The translations under genes and the position numbers were made by a program. Shown in pieces: positions 14,756 to 22,581 of a stretch of DNA of 64,000 nucleotides; positions within the stretch are counted from its first letter, which is position 1; each line of letters opens with the position of its first letter. The notes under the pieces were generated by a model. It was not told the DNA's origin. It made no database searches and saw nothing but the letters and a program-made list of their open reading frames with translations. Source of the DNA: CAWIXB01 sp963839955 (GTDB lineage: Bacteria > Actinomycetota > Actinomycetes > JACCUZ01); NCBI GenBank assembly GCA_963839955.1, contig CAWIXB010000001.1, forward strand, positions 3,162,001 through 3,226,000, read 5' to 3'.

Positions 14756-16471
14756 TCAGTCAGATGAGGTGGTGCTCCGCTTCGCGCGAGGGCGAGGCCG
14801 CGAGGAACTGTGGTGGTGGTCGAGCGGCATGTCGGACAGCTGGGTGGCGATGCCGCGGACGGTCGGGTGGTCGAACAGAGCGCGGACGGGGACGTCGGCG
14901 GCCAGCGCCTGTGACACGCGACCGATCAGCCGGCTCGCGCGAAGGGAGTCGCCGCCCAGCTGGAAGAAGTTGTCGTCGATCCCGATCTCGTCCACGTCGA
15001 GGACGTCGCGCCACATGTCCACCAGGCGCATTTCGAGGTCGGTCCGCGGTGGCGCGTAGGCCGCCTCGACCACCCTGGCCGGAGTGGACGAGTCCCAACC
15101 CGCTGGCTCGGCCCAGCCGACCGTGAGGGCGGTGACTGGTTGGTCCGGGTGCTCGACGATGTCGCGCAGGACGAGCGCATAGTCGGCGGCGATCGCCTGC
15201 ACGGTTGCCGCGTCATAGAGATCCGTGTCGTACTCGATGTTGACTTCGAGCAGTTCCGCGGTCCACCTGGTCGTGAAAGTGATGTCGAACTTGGCAGCGA
15301 AGGTCGGCAGGCCGGCTACCTCACCGATCCGCGCCGGGCCGAACGCGATGTCTCCGTCACTGCCCTCCTCGAAGGAGAAGAGGACCTGGAAGAGCGGGTT
15401 GTGCGCCAGGTTGCGCAGGCTCGCGACGTCGGCGACCACCTGGTCGAACGGGACGTCCTGGTTGCCCATGGCGTCCAGCACGACGCCGCGTGCCTGAGTC
15501 ACGACGTCGGACAGCGCCGCTTCGGTGTCGACCTGCAGGCGCAGCACGGTCATGTTGATGAGGTAGCCGATCAGGCTTCGTACGTCGCCCCTGGCTCGGG
15601 CGCCCATCGGGCAGCCGACCGCGACGTCGCGCTGGCCGGTCCTGGCCCCGAGCAGGAGTGCGAAGGCGCTGAAGAGAAGCACGAACGGCGTCACGCGCAG
15701 GCGCCTGGCGGTCTCCTCGACTGCGACCCGCAACTCCGCAGGAAGTCGAAGCTCGACCTCGTTTCCGAGGAATCGGGCCGGGTGCGGCCGGGACCGGTCT
15801 GAGGGGAACGTGCTCTGGTCCGGCATTCCGTGCAGCTGCGTACGCCAGAAGTCTCGCTGGGCGACCTGGTCGGTGCGTTGCTCCTCCGCTACGGCGGCCC
15901 AGTTGCCCCACGACAGCTCCTCGCCCGTCAGGAGACTCCCCGGCCCTCCGGCCAGGCAGTCCGCGTAGGCGGTCGCGAGGTCCCGCAGGAAGACGCCGAC
16001 AGACCAGCCGTCGAAGACGAGGTGGTGGAAGTCGAGGACGAGCCGGTGCCGCTGCTGCCCCGCGCGCAGCACCCGCACCCGGAACAGCGGGGTCCGGGTA
16101 AGGTCGAACGGCTGGTCGGAGACGAGTCGAGTCAGCTCGGCGCGCTCGGCGGGGCCCAGCTCGTCGGAACCGAGCCGCTCCACGGCCTCCGCGTTCAGGT
16201 CGACGAACGCCAGGTCCAGCTCCGGCTCCTCCTCGACGATCTGACGCCCACCGCCCCCGTCGGTGATGTCCTGGATGTCGAACCGGGTCCGCAACGCCTC
16301 GTGGTGTCGTGTCACTGCGACCAGTGCCCGCTCCAGGCACCCGTCGTCCAGTGCTCCCGTCACGGAGCAGGTCCACATGACGTCGTAGAGCCTGGAGCCG
16401 GGGTGAACCAGGTCGTGGAAGATGATCCCCCACTGATTCGGGGTCAACGGGTAAGAACGGTGCCGCACCAC
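14756..16471 (-). CDS. NRPS C-PCP didomain protein
   Basis: 571 residues. Condensation domain (about 5-440) with HHLVFDG (149-155), then directly a PCP with the canonical LGGDS (S509). There is no adenylation domain and no visible remnant. The C-terminal 25 residues are basic and Ser/His/Pro-rich, possibly a flexible docking tail. Such C-PCP units receive their amino acid from a separate A protein; the nearest candidate is the stand-alone A protein encoded upstream, with MbtH between them. The GTG start at 16471 is followed by a second GTG, so the start may be one codon later. Function as a chain-elongation unit is well supported; its substrate is not. Confidence 0.93.
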   Translation of the reverse strand: MVRHRSYPLTPNQWGIIFHDLVHPGSRLYDVMWTCSVTGALDDGCLERALVAVTRHHEALRTRFDIQDITDGGGGRQIVEEEPELDLAFVDLNAEAVERLGSDELGPAERAELTRLVSDQPFDLTRTPLFRVRVLRAGQQRHRLVLDFHHLVFDGWSVGVFLRDLATAYADCLAGGPGSLLTGEELSWGNWAAVAEEQRTDQVAQRDFWRTQLHGMPDQSTFPSDRSRPHPARFLGNEVELRLPAELRVAVEETARRLRVTPFVLLFSAFALLLGARTGQRDVAVGCPMGARARGDVRSLIGYLINMTVLRLQVDTEAALSDVVTQARGVVLDAMGNQDVPFDQVVADVASLRNLAHNPLFQVLFSFEEGSDGDIAFGPARIGEVAGLPTFAAKFDITFTTRWTAELLEVNIEYDTDLYDAATVQAIAADYALVLRDIVEHPDQPVTALTVGWAEPAGWDSSTPARVVEAAYAPPRTDLEMRLVDMWRDVLDVDEIGIDDNFFQLGGDSLRASRLIGRVSQALAADVPVRALFDHPTVRGIATQLSDMPLDHHHSSSRPRPRAKRSTTSSD

Positions 16472-16500
16472 AGACCCCTCGCTGCCGAAGATCAGCGCAC

Positions 16501-16529
16501 CGTGGCGGGGTTCGAACTACCTCGCCACG
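16501..16529 (-). other. Hairpin between mbtH-like gene and C-PCP gene
   Basis: A 10-bp stem with one G-T style mismatch around a 9-base loop (arms 16501-16510 and 16520-16529). It lies in the 76-base gap after the MbtH stop. There is no T-run. It could be an attenuator or a transcript-processing site that lets mbtH and the synthetase genes be expressed at different levels. Seen in sequence; function inferred. Confidence 0.45.
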
Positions 16530-16547
16530 CCGCCGTGCTGGAGAACG

Positions 16548-16790
16548 TCAGACGTTTGCCGACTCGACCCCCGTCGGTGCGCCGGCGACCTGGTCCATGT
16601 GCTGGCGCAGTGAGAGGGGCCGCATGTCGGTCCAGACTTCGTCGATGTGGGCCAGGCAGGTTGCCTTGTCACCGGACACACCCACGCCACGCCACCCGTC
16701 GGGCAGGTCACGAGCCTCGGGCCAGATCGAGTACTGCTCCTCGTGGTTGACCACCACGACGTAGGAACGGTCATCGTCGTCTTCGAACAC
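16548..16790 (-). CDS. mbtH: MbtH-family NRPS partner protein
   Basis: 80-residue MbtH-like protein that binds adenylation domains and raises their solubility and activity. It carries the family signature: NHEEQYSIWP early in the chain, then PDGWRGVG, CLAHI and VWTDMRPLSLR. The Trp residues and the Ser of the signature are all kept. The GTG at 16790 is preceded by a GGGTGG-like ribosome-binding site. The gene stands between the stand-alone A gene and the first C-PCP gene, and no other MbtH is visible, so it probably serves all A domains of the cluster. Confidence 0.96.
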   Translation of the reverse strand: MFEDDDDRSYVVVVNHEEQYSIWPEARDLPDGWRGVGVSGDKATCLAHIDEVWTDMRPLSLRQHMDQVAGAPTGVESANV

Positions 16791-16840
16791 CGAGACACCA
16801 CCCTGAAGAGGCCCTCACCTCGGCTGAGGTGCGGAGTGTG

Positions 16841-16872
16841 ACTATTCCGACATTAGTCACTATTCCGACATT
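16841..16872 (-). repeat. Two 14-bp direct repeats upstream of mbtH-like gene
   Basis: ACTATTCCGACATT occurs exactly twice (16841-16854 and 16859-16872), 18 bases apart start to start with a 4-base spacer. The stretch is AT-rich against its surroundings. It lies just after the A gene stop and 50-80 bases before the mbtH-like start. This arrangement suits an operator or activator site for an internal promoter. No matching regulator gene is in the window. Confidence 0.6.
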
Positions 16873-16875
16873 TCG

Positions 16876-18423
16876 CTAGAGTATGCCGAGGTCGGCAGAA
16901 AGCCTGCGACGGTCCACCTTTCCGTTGCCCGACAGCGGCAGCACGTCCATCGGCAGCAGCCGTTCCGGCACCAGGTAGTACGGCAGGCTCGCGCGCAATC
17001 GACGCAGCACCTCGCCCGCGTCGAAGCTTCCGGTGCACGCAGCCACGAGCTCCGGACCGGACGTGCCCTTGCAGACCACGGCGGCGGCGTCCACGACGCC
17101 CGGGCATTCGCGCAGCCGAGCCTCGACCTCGCCGGGTTCGACGCGGTGGCCGTAGACCTTCACCTGGTCATCGACCCGGCCCAGGTACACGAGCTGGCCG
17201 TCGACGTTGCGCACGCGGTCACCGGTTCGGTACCAGAGCGCTGCGCTCCCGTCGCCGTTCCCGTTGCCGCGCTCACCCGGGAGTCGCGCAAGCACGCCTT
17301 CGTCGTCGGCGGGGTTGAGGTAACCCGAGAACACCTGATTTCCTCGCACCCACAGCTCGCCCTCGTCCTCTCGTGGCTCACCGTCGACGACGAGCAGGTG
17401 CTCGAGGTACGAGTGGACCTTGCCGATCGGGACCGTGCCGTTGGGCGTGTTGGGCCAGGCGGCGCGATCCACGGGGAGCAGGTGCTCGACGCAGTTCACC
17501 GTCACCTCGGTCGGTCCGTAGACGTTGCCGATTCGGGTGGAGGGAGCGGCGGACTGCCAGAGCAGGACCCGGTTGAGAGTCAGCGGCTCCCCGCCGAACA
17601 GGCTGAACCGCAGGTCGGCCATGCCGCCCCGGCGCAACTGGCCGGCCTGGTGCGCCAGGGAGATCACCGACGGGACGGAGTACCAGTGCGTGAGTCGACG
17701 CTCGGCGACGTAGTCGACCGGCCGCAGCACCTCTCCCTCCTCCGGCACGACGAGGGTGGCACCGCTGCCCCAGGTGGCGAACAAGTCGTGGACCGAGGGG
17801 TCGAAGGTCAGCTCGAAGGTCTGCGAGGTCCGGCAGCCGGGGCCGAGCTGATAGCGCTCGATCACGTGCTCGATGTACGCCACCGCGTTGCGGTGCCGAA
17901 TGGGTGCCCCCTTCGGCGTGCCCGTCGAGCCGGACGTGAAGAGCAGGTAGCACTCGGCGTCCGGATCGACCGCGGGCAGTGCCGGGGAGGCCGCCTGGTC
18001 CTCGACGGGACTCGGCGGCCCGGCACCGTCGGACGGCGCACGAACGGTCCACCCGCCGTCTTCCAGGGCCTGGGCGTGCGCGCACCCGGCAGCGTCCACG
18101 ATCACATCGGAGACGCCGGCGAGGCGGGCGGTCTCGAGCACGCTGGGCGTGGGAACGCTGGGATTCATCGGGACCACGGAGCGACCGGCCAAGAGGATGG
18201 CGAGGTAGCCGACGTACGCCCGCGCGGAGCGGCGTGCGCACAGCCCGACCCGATCTCGCACTGCGGCTGAGTCGGTGCACAGCGTGGAGGCCAGCGCCGC
18301 CGCCTGCGACCAGAGGTCCTGGTAGGAGAACGCTTCTCCCCCGACCTCCAGTGCGGCATCACCCGGAGCGCGTTGCACCTGACGTTCCACGAGTGAGAGT
18401 AATGTCCCTTTTGTCCCGCGCAC
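16876..18423 (-). CDS. Stand-alone NRPS adenylation protein
   Basis: About 515 residues, a single adenylation domain with no PCP. Cores present: TSGSTGTPKG (163-172), FDPS with the amino-binding D208, VYGPTE, YRTGD, and GNGKVD with catalytic K502. By eye the pocket positions are D-P-H-Y-L-G-V-V-N-K, a code I do not recognise; the Asp suggests an alpha-amino acid. It should load the C-PCP proteins encoded downstream. The start was set at the GTG at 18423 because a TAACAC box lies 7 bases before it, fitting a leaderless mRNA. A GTG at 18390 is an alternative; an open frame further upstream runs through a poly-G tract and is unlikely coding. Codon 8 is TTA, rare in such GC-rich genomes. Confidence 0.92.
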   Translation of the reverse strand: MRGTKGTLLSLVERQVQRAPGDAALEVGGEAFSYQDLWSQAAALASTLCTDSAAVRDRVGLCARRSARAYVGYLAILLAGRSVVPMNPSVPTPSVLETARLAGVSDVIVDAAGCAHAQALEDGGWTVRAPSDGAGPPSPVEDQAASPALPAVDPDAECYLLFTSGSTGTPKGAPIRHRNAVAYIEHVIERYQLGPGCRTSQTFELTFDPSVHDLFATWGSGATLVVPEEGEVLRPVDYVAERRLTHWYSVPSVISLAHQAGQLRRGGMADLRFSLFGGEPLTLNRVLLWQSAAPSTRIGNVYGPTEVTVNCVEHLLPVDRAAWPNTPNGTVPIGKVHSYLEHLLVVDGEPREDEGELWVRGNQVFSGYLNPADDEGVLARLPGERGNGNGDGSAALWYRTGDRVRNVDGQLVYLGRVDDQVKVYGHRVEPGEVEARLRECPGVVDAAAVVCKGTSGPELVAACTGSFDAGEVLRRLRASLPYYLVPERLLPMDVLPLSGNGKVDRRRLSADLGIL

Positions 18424-18442
18424 GGCGACAGTGTTAGCACAC
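18424..18442 (-). promoter_or_regulatory. Possible leaderless promoter of the NRPS operon
   Basis: On the minus strand a TAACAC hexamer ends 7 bases before the GTG at 18423, the spacing seen at leaderless actinobacterial transcripts. It overlaps a small palindrome, GTGT-GCTA-ACAC (18431-18442), that could be an operator. No clear -35 box is visible; the region where it would be abuts the poly-G tract. Weak evidence. Confidence 0.35.
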
Positions 18443-18458
18443 CAACGTCGCGTGGACG

Positions 18459-18477
18459 CCCCCCCCCCCCCCCCCCC
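18459..18477. repeat. 19-base C/G homopolymer tract
   Basis: Nineteen consecutive C on the plus strand, between the start of the NRPS operon and the end of the cation exchanger gene. On the operon strand it is poly-G, 36 bases upstream of the chosen start. Such runs slip during replication and are also prone to sequencing error, so the true length is uncertain. Confidence 0.9.
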
Positions 18478-18485
18478 GATCCCGG

Positions 18486-19415
18486 TCAGGCGAGCAGGAG
18501 CACGACGTACGCCGCGTAGCCGGCGCACAGGAGCAGGCCGGCGCCGCGGCCCAGCCGCGCAGCGGAGCGGGCGCCGGCGAGAGCGAGCACCACCAGCGGC
18601 AGCACGGCGGCCGTGGCGGCCGGTGCCGTCAAGGACGAGACCTCGAGCGGTCGCACCAGCGCGGCAGTCCCGAGCGTCGCCGTCGCGTTGAACGCCGCCG
18701 ACCCGACCACACCCGCCGCCGCGACCTCGGCCACGTCGTGACGAGCCGCGGTGAGCACCAGGGCGAACAGCTCGGCACTCGTCGCGAGCGCCAGCACGGT
18801 CAGACCGACCGCAGAGTCGGTGCGCCCGAGTGCCTCGACGATGTCGACCGCACCCCGGACGGCCAGGTCACCGCCGCCGAGCATCAGCGCGAGCCCGACG
18901 AGACAGAGCAGCAGCGCGACGGCAGGCCGCCGGCCGGCGCCGTCGCCGCGCTCCTCGGCCGCCTCGCCGATCCTTGGCGGCTCCTTCTCCCGCCACCACA
19001 CGAAACCGACCAGCGCGCCGTAGGCCACCACCAGCAACGCGCCCTCGACCCGGCCGACCCGGCCGCCGACGAGAGCGAGCAGCGCGAACCCACCCGCCAC
19101 CGCCGAGAGCGCGGCATACTGCCGGACCCGCCGCCCGATCGGCAGCGGCCGCACCACGGCCGCGAGCCCGAGGCAGGCGGTGAGCATGGTGACGTTGGCG
19201 CCGATCGCGTCGCCGGCCGCGAGCCCGGGCCGCTCCCGCGCCGAGGCCAGGGCGGCCGTCAGCAGCTCCTCGGGCTCGGCCCCGGCGAGCAGCACTCCGA
19301 CAGCGACGACGGTGACCCCCAGCCGCCGCGCCGCACCGACCGCGTTCTCGACGAACAGGTCGGCGCCGACGATCAGCAGCACGGCCGCCGCCGCGAGGAG
19401 CAGCAGCCCTGTCAC
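18486..19415 (-). CDS. CaCA-family cation exchanger
   Basis: 309-residue integral membrane protein with about ten hydrophobic segments in two inverted halves. Each half has an alpha-repeat-like stretch: GAEPEELL with GDAIGANV in the first, and LALATSAELFAL with VVGSAAFNATATLG in the second. These are the ion-binding Glu and GN/GS motifs of Na+/Ca2+ or H+/Ca2+ exchangers (YrbG/ChaA-like). The GTG start overlaps the stop of the ATP-grasp gene (GTGA). It probably exports Ca2+ or a similar cation; the ion cannot be fixed. The NRPS operon begins 62 bases after its stop with no clear terminator between. Confidence 0.85.
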   Translation of the reverse strand: MTGLLLLAAAAVLLIVGADLFVENAVGAARRLGVTVVAVGVLLAGAEPEELLTAALASARERPGLAAGDAIGANVTMLTACLGLAAVVRPLPIGRRVRQYAALSAVAGGFALLALVGGRVGRVEGALLVVAYGALVGFVWWREKEPPRIGEAAEERGDGAGRRPAVALLLCLVGLALMLGGGDLAVRGAVDIVEALGRTDSAVGLTVLALATSAELFALVLTAARHDVAEVAAAGVVGSAAFNATATLGTAALVRPLEVSSLTAPAATAAVLPLVVLALAGARSAARLGRGAGLLLCAGYAAYVVLLLA

Positions 19416-20296
19416 GCCACGAGCGACGAGATGGCGGCGGCGAACCGATCAGCCGCCGCGACCCCGTCGTGGCCGTCGTAGACCAGGAACATCGACGGCT
19501 CGGTGAGCTCCAGCTCGAGCAGCGTCGGCGCGGACTCGCCACAAGGCACCAGGTCGACGCGGGCGTACAGCAGCGAATGCCGCGGCCACGGCAGGGCGTC
19601 GAGGACGCGTTCGGCTGTTGCCCGTTCGGCGTCGGACGGCATGCGCGCCTCGATGCGCTCCTCCTTGTACAGACCCGCGACGAAGTCCATAGCCGGCTGC
19701 AGCATCGGCCCCTTGCGAATCGCGTGGCTGAACTCGCCGGCGAAGTACAGCAGCGCCGTCTCACCGTAGGTGTCGACCTCGACGAGGTACGGCTGCACCA
19801 TCACCGTGCGACCGGCGGCCAGCAGCCGCGCGACGTGGGCGTGCGCGAGGTCGTCATGGGCGCCGGCCTCGTAGCGGTTGGTGTCCCTCGAGCCGGCCGA
19901 CACCGCGGGCTTGACGACGTACTCGCCCTCGGCCGGCAGGGAGACCGCGTCGCCGGGGCGTAGCCACGTCGTGGAGACGGCGGGCAGGCCGAGCCCGGTG
20001 AGCTCTGCCAGGAAGGTCTTGTCGGTGTTCCATCGGATCACGTCCGCCGCATTGGCCAGGCGCGTGACCTGGCTGACCCGGTGCGTCCAGTCGAGGAAGT
20101 CGGCATACCTCCCGATGTAGTCCCACGTCGAGCGCACCACCACTGCGTCGTACGACGACCAGTCGACCGCGTCATCGGTCCAGACGGCGGGGGACGCGGC
20201 CATTCCGCGCTGCTCCAGTGCGCGCAGCAGCACGGGCCCGTCCTCATCGAGGTCGGGTAGCGCGGCAGCCGTGGCGAGTGCGATGCGCGCGGTCAT
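19412..20296 (-). CDS. ATP-grasp domain protein
   Basis: 294 residues from the ATG at 20296; the frame is open further upstream but overlaps rimI and is not conserved-looking. It resembles the RimK/glutathione-synthetase type ATP-grasp enzymes: YVVKPAVSAGS with the ATP-binding Lys, then MVQPYLVEV, and a metal-binding end LLELELTEPSMFL. Such enzymes join a carboxylate to an amine through an acyl phosphate. The substrate is unknown; similar proteins include the D-cycloserine ligase DcsG. It follows rimI by 11 bases, in the place where tsaD often stands in actinobacteria. Confidence 0.8.
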   Translation of the reverse strand: MTARIALATAAALPDLDEDGPVLLRALEQRGMAASPAVWTDDAVDWSSYDAVVVRSTWDYIGRYADFLDWTHRVSQVTRLANAADVIRWNTDKTFLAELTGLGLPAVSTTWLRPGDAVSLPAEGEYVVKPAVSAGSRDTNRYEAGAHDDLAHAHVARLLAAGRTVMVQPYLVEVDTYGETALLYFAGEFSHAIRKGPMLQPAMDFVAGLYKEERIEARMPSDAERATAERVLDALPWPRHSLLYARVDLVPCGESAPTLLELELTEPSMFLVYDGHDGVAAADRFAAAISSLVA

Positions 20297-20307
20297 GTCA
20301 GACGAGC

Positions 20308-20781
20308 CTAGGACGCGTCGGCCGAGAGCCGCCGCCGCATGACGACACCGTCGACGTTGCCGGGCTGGTAGTAGCCGCGGCGCACACCGATGCGCTCGAA
20401 ACCGAACCTGGCGTACAGCCGTTGCGCAGCCTCGTTGTCGATGCGCACCTCGAGGAGCACCTCGGTGGTACGACGACGGATGGCCTCGTCGAACAGCGCC
20501 TGGAGCAGTACGGCGCCGACGCCGCGTCCCTGGTGCGCGCGCGCCACTCCCACGGTCTGCACGTCGGCCCGGTTCCCGGCCACGAACAGCCCGGCGTAGC
20601 CCGCGAGTGCGCCGTCCTGCTCGGCGACGAGGTAGTGCCGGGTGTCGGGCACGCCGGCCAGCTCCGACCAGAAGGTCTGTGCCGACCACGGGTCGGCGAA
20701 GACGTCGCGCTCGACGGTCATCGCCACCTCGACGTCCCACCACCGCATCCGCCGCAGGGTCGTCGCCGCCACGCCCGTCAC
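20308..20781 (-). CDS. rimI: RimI-type N-acetyltransferase
   Basis: 157-residue GNAT protein. The acetyl-CoA loop is QGRGVG, in VARAHQGRGVGAVLL, and the C-terminal part has the RimI pattern ending in LYARFGFERIGVRRGYY. RimI acetylates the N-terminal residue of ribosomal protein S18 in enterobacteria and other protein N-termini elsewhere. The GTG start overlaps the tsaB stop (GTGA), the usual tsaB-rimI coupling. The N-terminus is slightly longer than in Escherichia coli RimI. Firm call for the family; true protein targets in this organism are not known. Confidence 0.9.
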   Translation of the reverse strand: MTGVAATTLRRMRWWDVEVAMTVERDVFADPWSAQTFWSELAGVPDTRHYLVAEQDGALAGYAGLFVAGNRADVQTVGVARAHQGRGVGAVLLQALFDEAIRRRTTEVLLEVRIDNEAAQRLYARFGFERIGVRRGYYQPGNVDGVVMRRRLSADAS

Positions 20782-21419
20782 GGCGACGGCGCGCGCCGAG
20801 CGGCCGGCTCCACGGCGTCAGGGCGGCGCAGGTAGAGGGGCTGCGAGTCGAGGGTCGGCCGCCCCTGCGCCACCCATCGGCCCAGCACGGCGGCACTCGG
20901 GTGGCGCGGCGCTCGCGCGTCGGGGAACGCGTCGGGCCAGAGCACGGCGCCCTCCCCCACGACGGGACCGGGCCGGGCCACGTCGGCCGGTCGGTTCACG
21001 TGCGGGCCGTCGACGCGGCGCGGCGCGTCGCTGCCCGCACCGTCGTAGCGTGCCCAGTAGACCTCGCGGCGGCGCGCGTCGGTGGCCACGACGAACTCTG
21101 CGTCGAGACCGGCATCCAGGGCCAAGACGTCGAGGGTGCAGACACCGATGACCGGTACGCCGAGGGCCGCCGCCGTCGTACGCGCCGTGACGAGACCGAC
21201 GCGCAGCCCGGTGAACGGCCCCGGCCCCACGCCCACCGCGACCGCGGCAAGGTCCCGCGGCGTCACGCCTGCCTCAGCCAGGACCGCGGCGATGGCCGGC
21301 GCGAGCAGCTCGCTGTGCCGCCGGGCGTCCACCGTCGTCGAGACAGCCAGCGTCCGCTCGCCCTCGCTCACGGCGACAGTGACCGCCGCAGTGGCGGTGT
21401 CGAGAGCCAGGACGAGCAC
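20778..21419 (-). CDS. tsaB: tRNA t6A synthesis protein TsaB
   Basis: 213 residues of the ASKHA fold with the TsaB hallmarks LALDTAT at the start, RRHSELL, and GPGPFTGLRVG. TsaB is the scaffold partner of TsaD and TsaE in making threonylcarbamoyl adenosine at position 37 of ANN-decoding tRNAs. It lacks the metal-binding His residues of TsaD, as expected. It is coupled to rimI downstream. Its usual neighbour tsaE lies on the same strand beyond one inserted plus-strand gene, and tsaD is not in the window. Confidence 0.93.
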   Translation of the reverse strand: MLVLALDTATAAVTVAVSEGERTLAVSTTVDARRHSELLAPAIAAVLAEAGVTPRDLAAVAVGVGPGPFTGLRVGLVTARTTAAALGVPVIGVCTLDVLALDAGLDAEFVVATDARRREVYWARYDGAGSDAPRRVDGPHVNRPADVARPGPVVGEGAVLWPDAFPDARAPRHPSAAVLGRWVAQGRPTLDSQPLYLRRPDAVEPAARRAPSP

Positions 21420-21462
21420 GACGCGAGGCTAGCCTGGCCCAACACACACGCGGAGGGGGCTC

Positions 21463-22110
21463 ATGGCACTCGCGAGGACGGTCGCCCTCGCCGTGGTCGC
21501 CGCGGCACTCGCCGTTCTGGTCGCCCTCGTCACCGGCTCGTTCCCCGAGGCCGGCGGTGTCTCCGCATCGGGCCGGCCGGGCGCCGTCCCACGGCCGGAC
21601 GCCTCGGCATCCGCCCACTCGGTGGCCGGCTCGTCCAGCCGGTCGGCGCGGACCGTGCCCTCCCCGGCGCCCTCCAGCGAGCGACCCTCGGTAGCGACGA
21701 CCGCGCTGCCGGCCGACTCCGGCACCGGCCGCCGGGTCGTCTACTCGGTGTCCCGCCAGCGCGTCTGGACCGTCGGCGACGACGGTCAGGTCTCGCGCAC
21801 CTATCCCGTCTCCGGCCAGTCCTGGCAGCCGGACCCCGGCTCCTTCCGCGTCTACTCCCGGTCGCGGACGGCGGCGAGCGCGGTCAGCGACGAGACGATG
21901 GAGTACATGATCCGCTTCACCCACGGCAAGAACACCGGCGCGGCGATCGGGTTCCACACGATCCCCGTCGACCACACGGGGCGGCCCGTCCAGCGGGTCG
22001 ACGAGCTCGGTGAGCCGCTGTCCTCCGGATGCATCCGCCAGGACCGCCCCGACGCCGTCCACCTGTGGCAGTTCGCCCCGGTGGGCACCTCGGTCGTCGT
22101 CCTCGCCTAG
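21463..22110 (+). CDS. Secreted L,D-transpeptidase-like (YkuD) protein
   Basis: 215 residues, plus strand, alone between divergent tsaB and convergent tsaE. An N-terminal hydrophobic segment (about 5-25) is followed by a Ser/Pro/Ala-rich linker and a catalytic domain from about residue 95. The YkuD core is GFHTIP with a downstream SSGCIR, C190 being the nucleophile; the usual SHGC has Ser in place of His here. L,D-transpeptidases form 3-3 crosslinks in peptidoglycan; the protein would act outside the membrane. The changed residue and short length leave open another acyl-transfer or hydrolytic role. An AGGGGG-type ribosome-binding site precedes the ATG. Confidence 0.85.
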   Translation: MALARTVALAVVAAALAVLVALVTGSFPEAGGVSASGRPGAVPRPDASASAHSVAGSSSRSARTVPSPAPSSERPSVATTALPADSGTGRRVVYSVSRQRVWTVGDDGQVSRTYPVSGQSWQPDPGSFRVYSRSRTAASAVSDETMEYMIRFTHGKNTGAAIGFHTIPVDHTGRPVQRVDELGEPLSSGCIRQDRPDAVHLWQFAPVGTSVVVLA

Positions 22111-22122
22111 GGCGGGCCGCAG

Positions 22123-22581
22123 CTAGGGCAGGGAGACGTCCGCCCACCGCGGGCCGACGCCGCGCAGCGTCACCTCGCGGCTCTCGTCGTCGAGCGTCTC
22201 CGACTGGCGCAGCACGATGTCGAGGTGGTCGTCGGCGAGCACCTCGGCGAGGCCGCCGCCCCACTCGACCACGGTGACCGAGTCGGCCAGCGAGGCGTCG
22301 AGGTCGAGGTCGTCGAGCTCGGTAGGTCCACCGAGCCGGTAGGCGTCGACGTGCACCAGCGCCGGCCCCCCGACCAGCGACGGATGCACGCGCGAGATCA
22401 CGAAGGTCGGCGACGTGACGGGGTCGCGGACCTGCAGGCCCTCCCCGATGCCTTGCGCGAGGGTCGTCTTGCCCGACCCGAGCTCGCCGGTGAGCACCAC
22501 GAGGTCACCGGCCCGCAGCGTGGCGGCGAGCCGGCGGCCGAGGTCGTGCATCGCAGCAGCGGTCGGGACGTCCACGGTCAC
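22123..22581 (-). CDS. tsaE: tRNA t6A synthesis ATPase TsaE
   Basis: 152 residues from the GTG at 22581, which forms a GTGA overlap with the upstream glycosylase stop. It has the P-loop GELGSGKTT, followed by TSPTFVI and HVDAYRL, the TsaE (YjeE) motifs that hold ATP at the TsaBD interface. VEWGGG near the end is the second conserved block. It powers cycles of the t6A-forming complex. The frame is open far upstream, but that part overlaps udg and is not TsaE sequence. It is separated from tsaB by a plus-strand transpeptidase gene. Confidence 0.93.
   Translation of the reverse strand: MTVDVPTAAAMHDLGRRLAATLRAGDLVVLTGELGSGKTTLAQGIGEGLQVRDPVTSPTFVISRVHPSLVGGPALVHVDAYRLGGPTELDDLDLDASLADSVTVVEWGGGLAEVLADDHLDIVLRQSETLDDESREVTLRGVGPRWADVSLP

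Noticed and set aside
14756..14830. His-rich tail of the first C-PCP protein as a metal site or tag
   Set aside because: Only a few His in a row within a Ser/Arg/Pro tail; more likely a flexible linker.
16801..16880. Iron-dependent repressor box (siderophore-type control)
   Set aside because: No TTAGGTTAG-type palindrome is present here or upstream of the first A gene; the repeats seen are direct, not palindromic.
18424..18528. An N-terminal extension of the stand-alone A protein through the poly-G tract
   Set aside because: It would start with Arg-rich sequence and a Gly run, overlap the exchanger stop region, and lies beyond the normal start of adenylation proteins.
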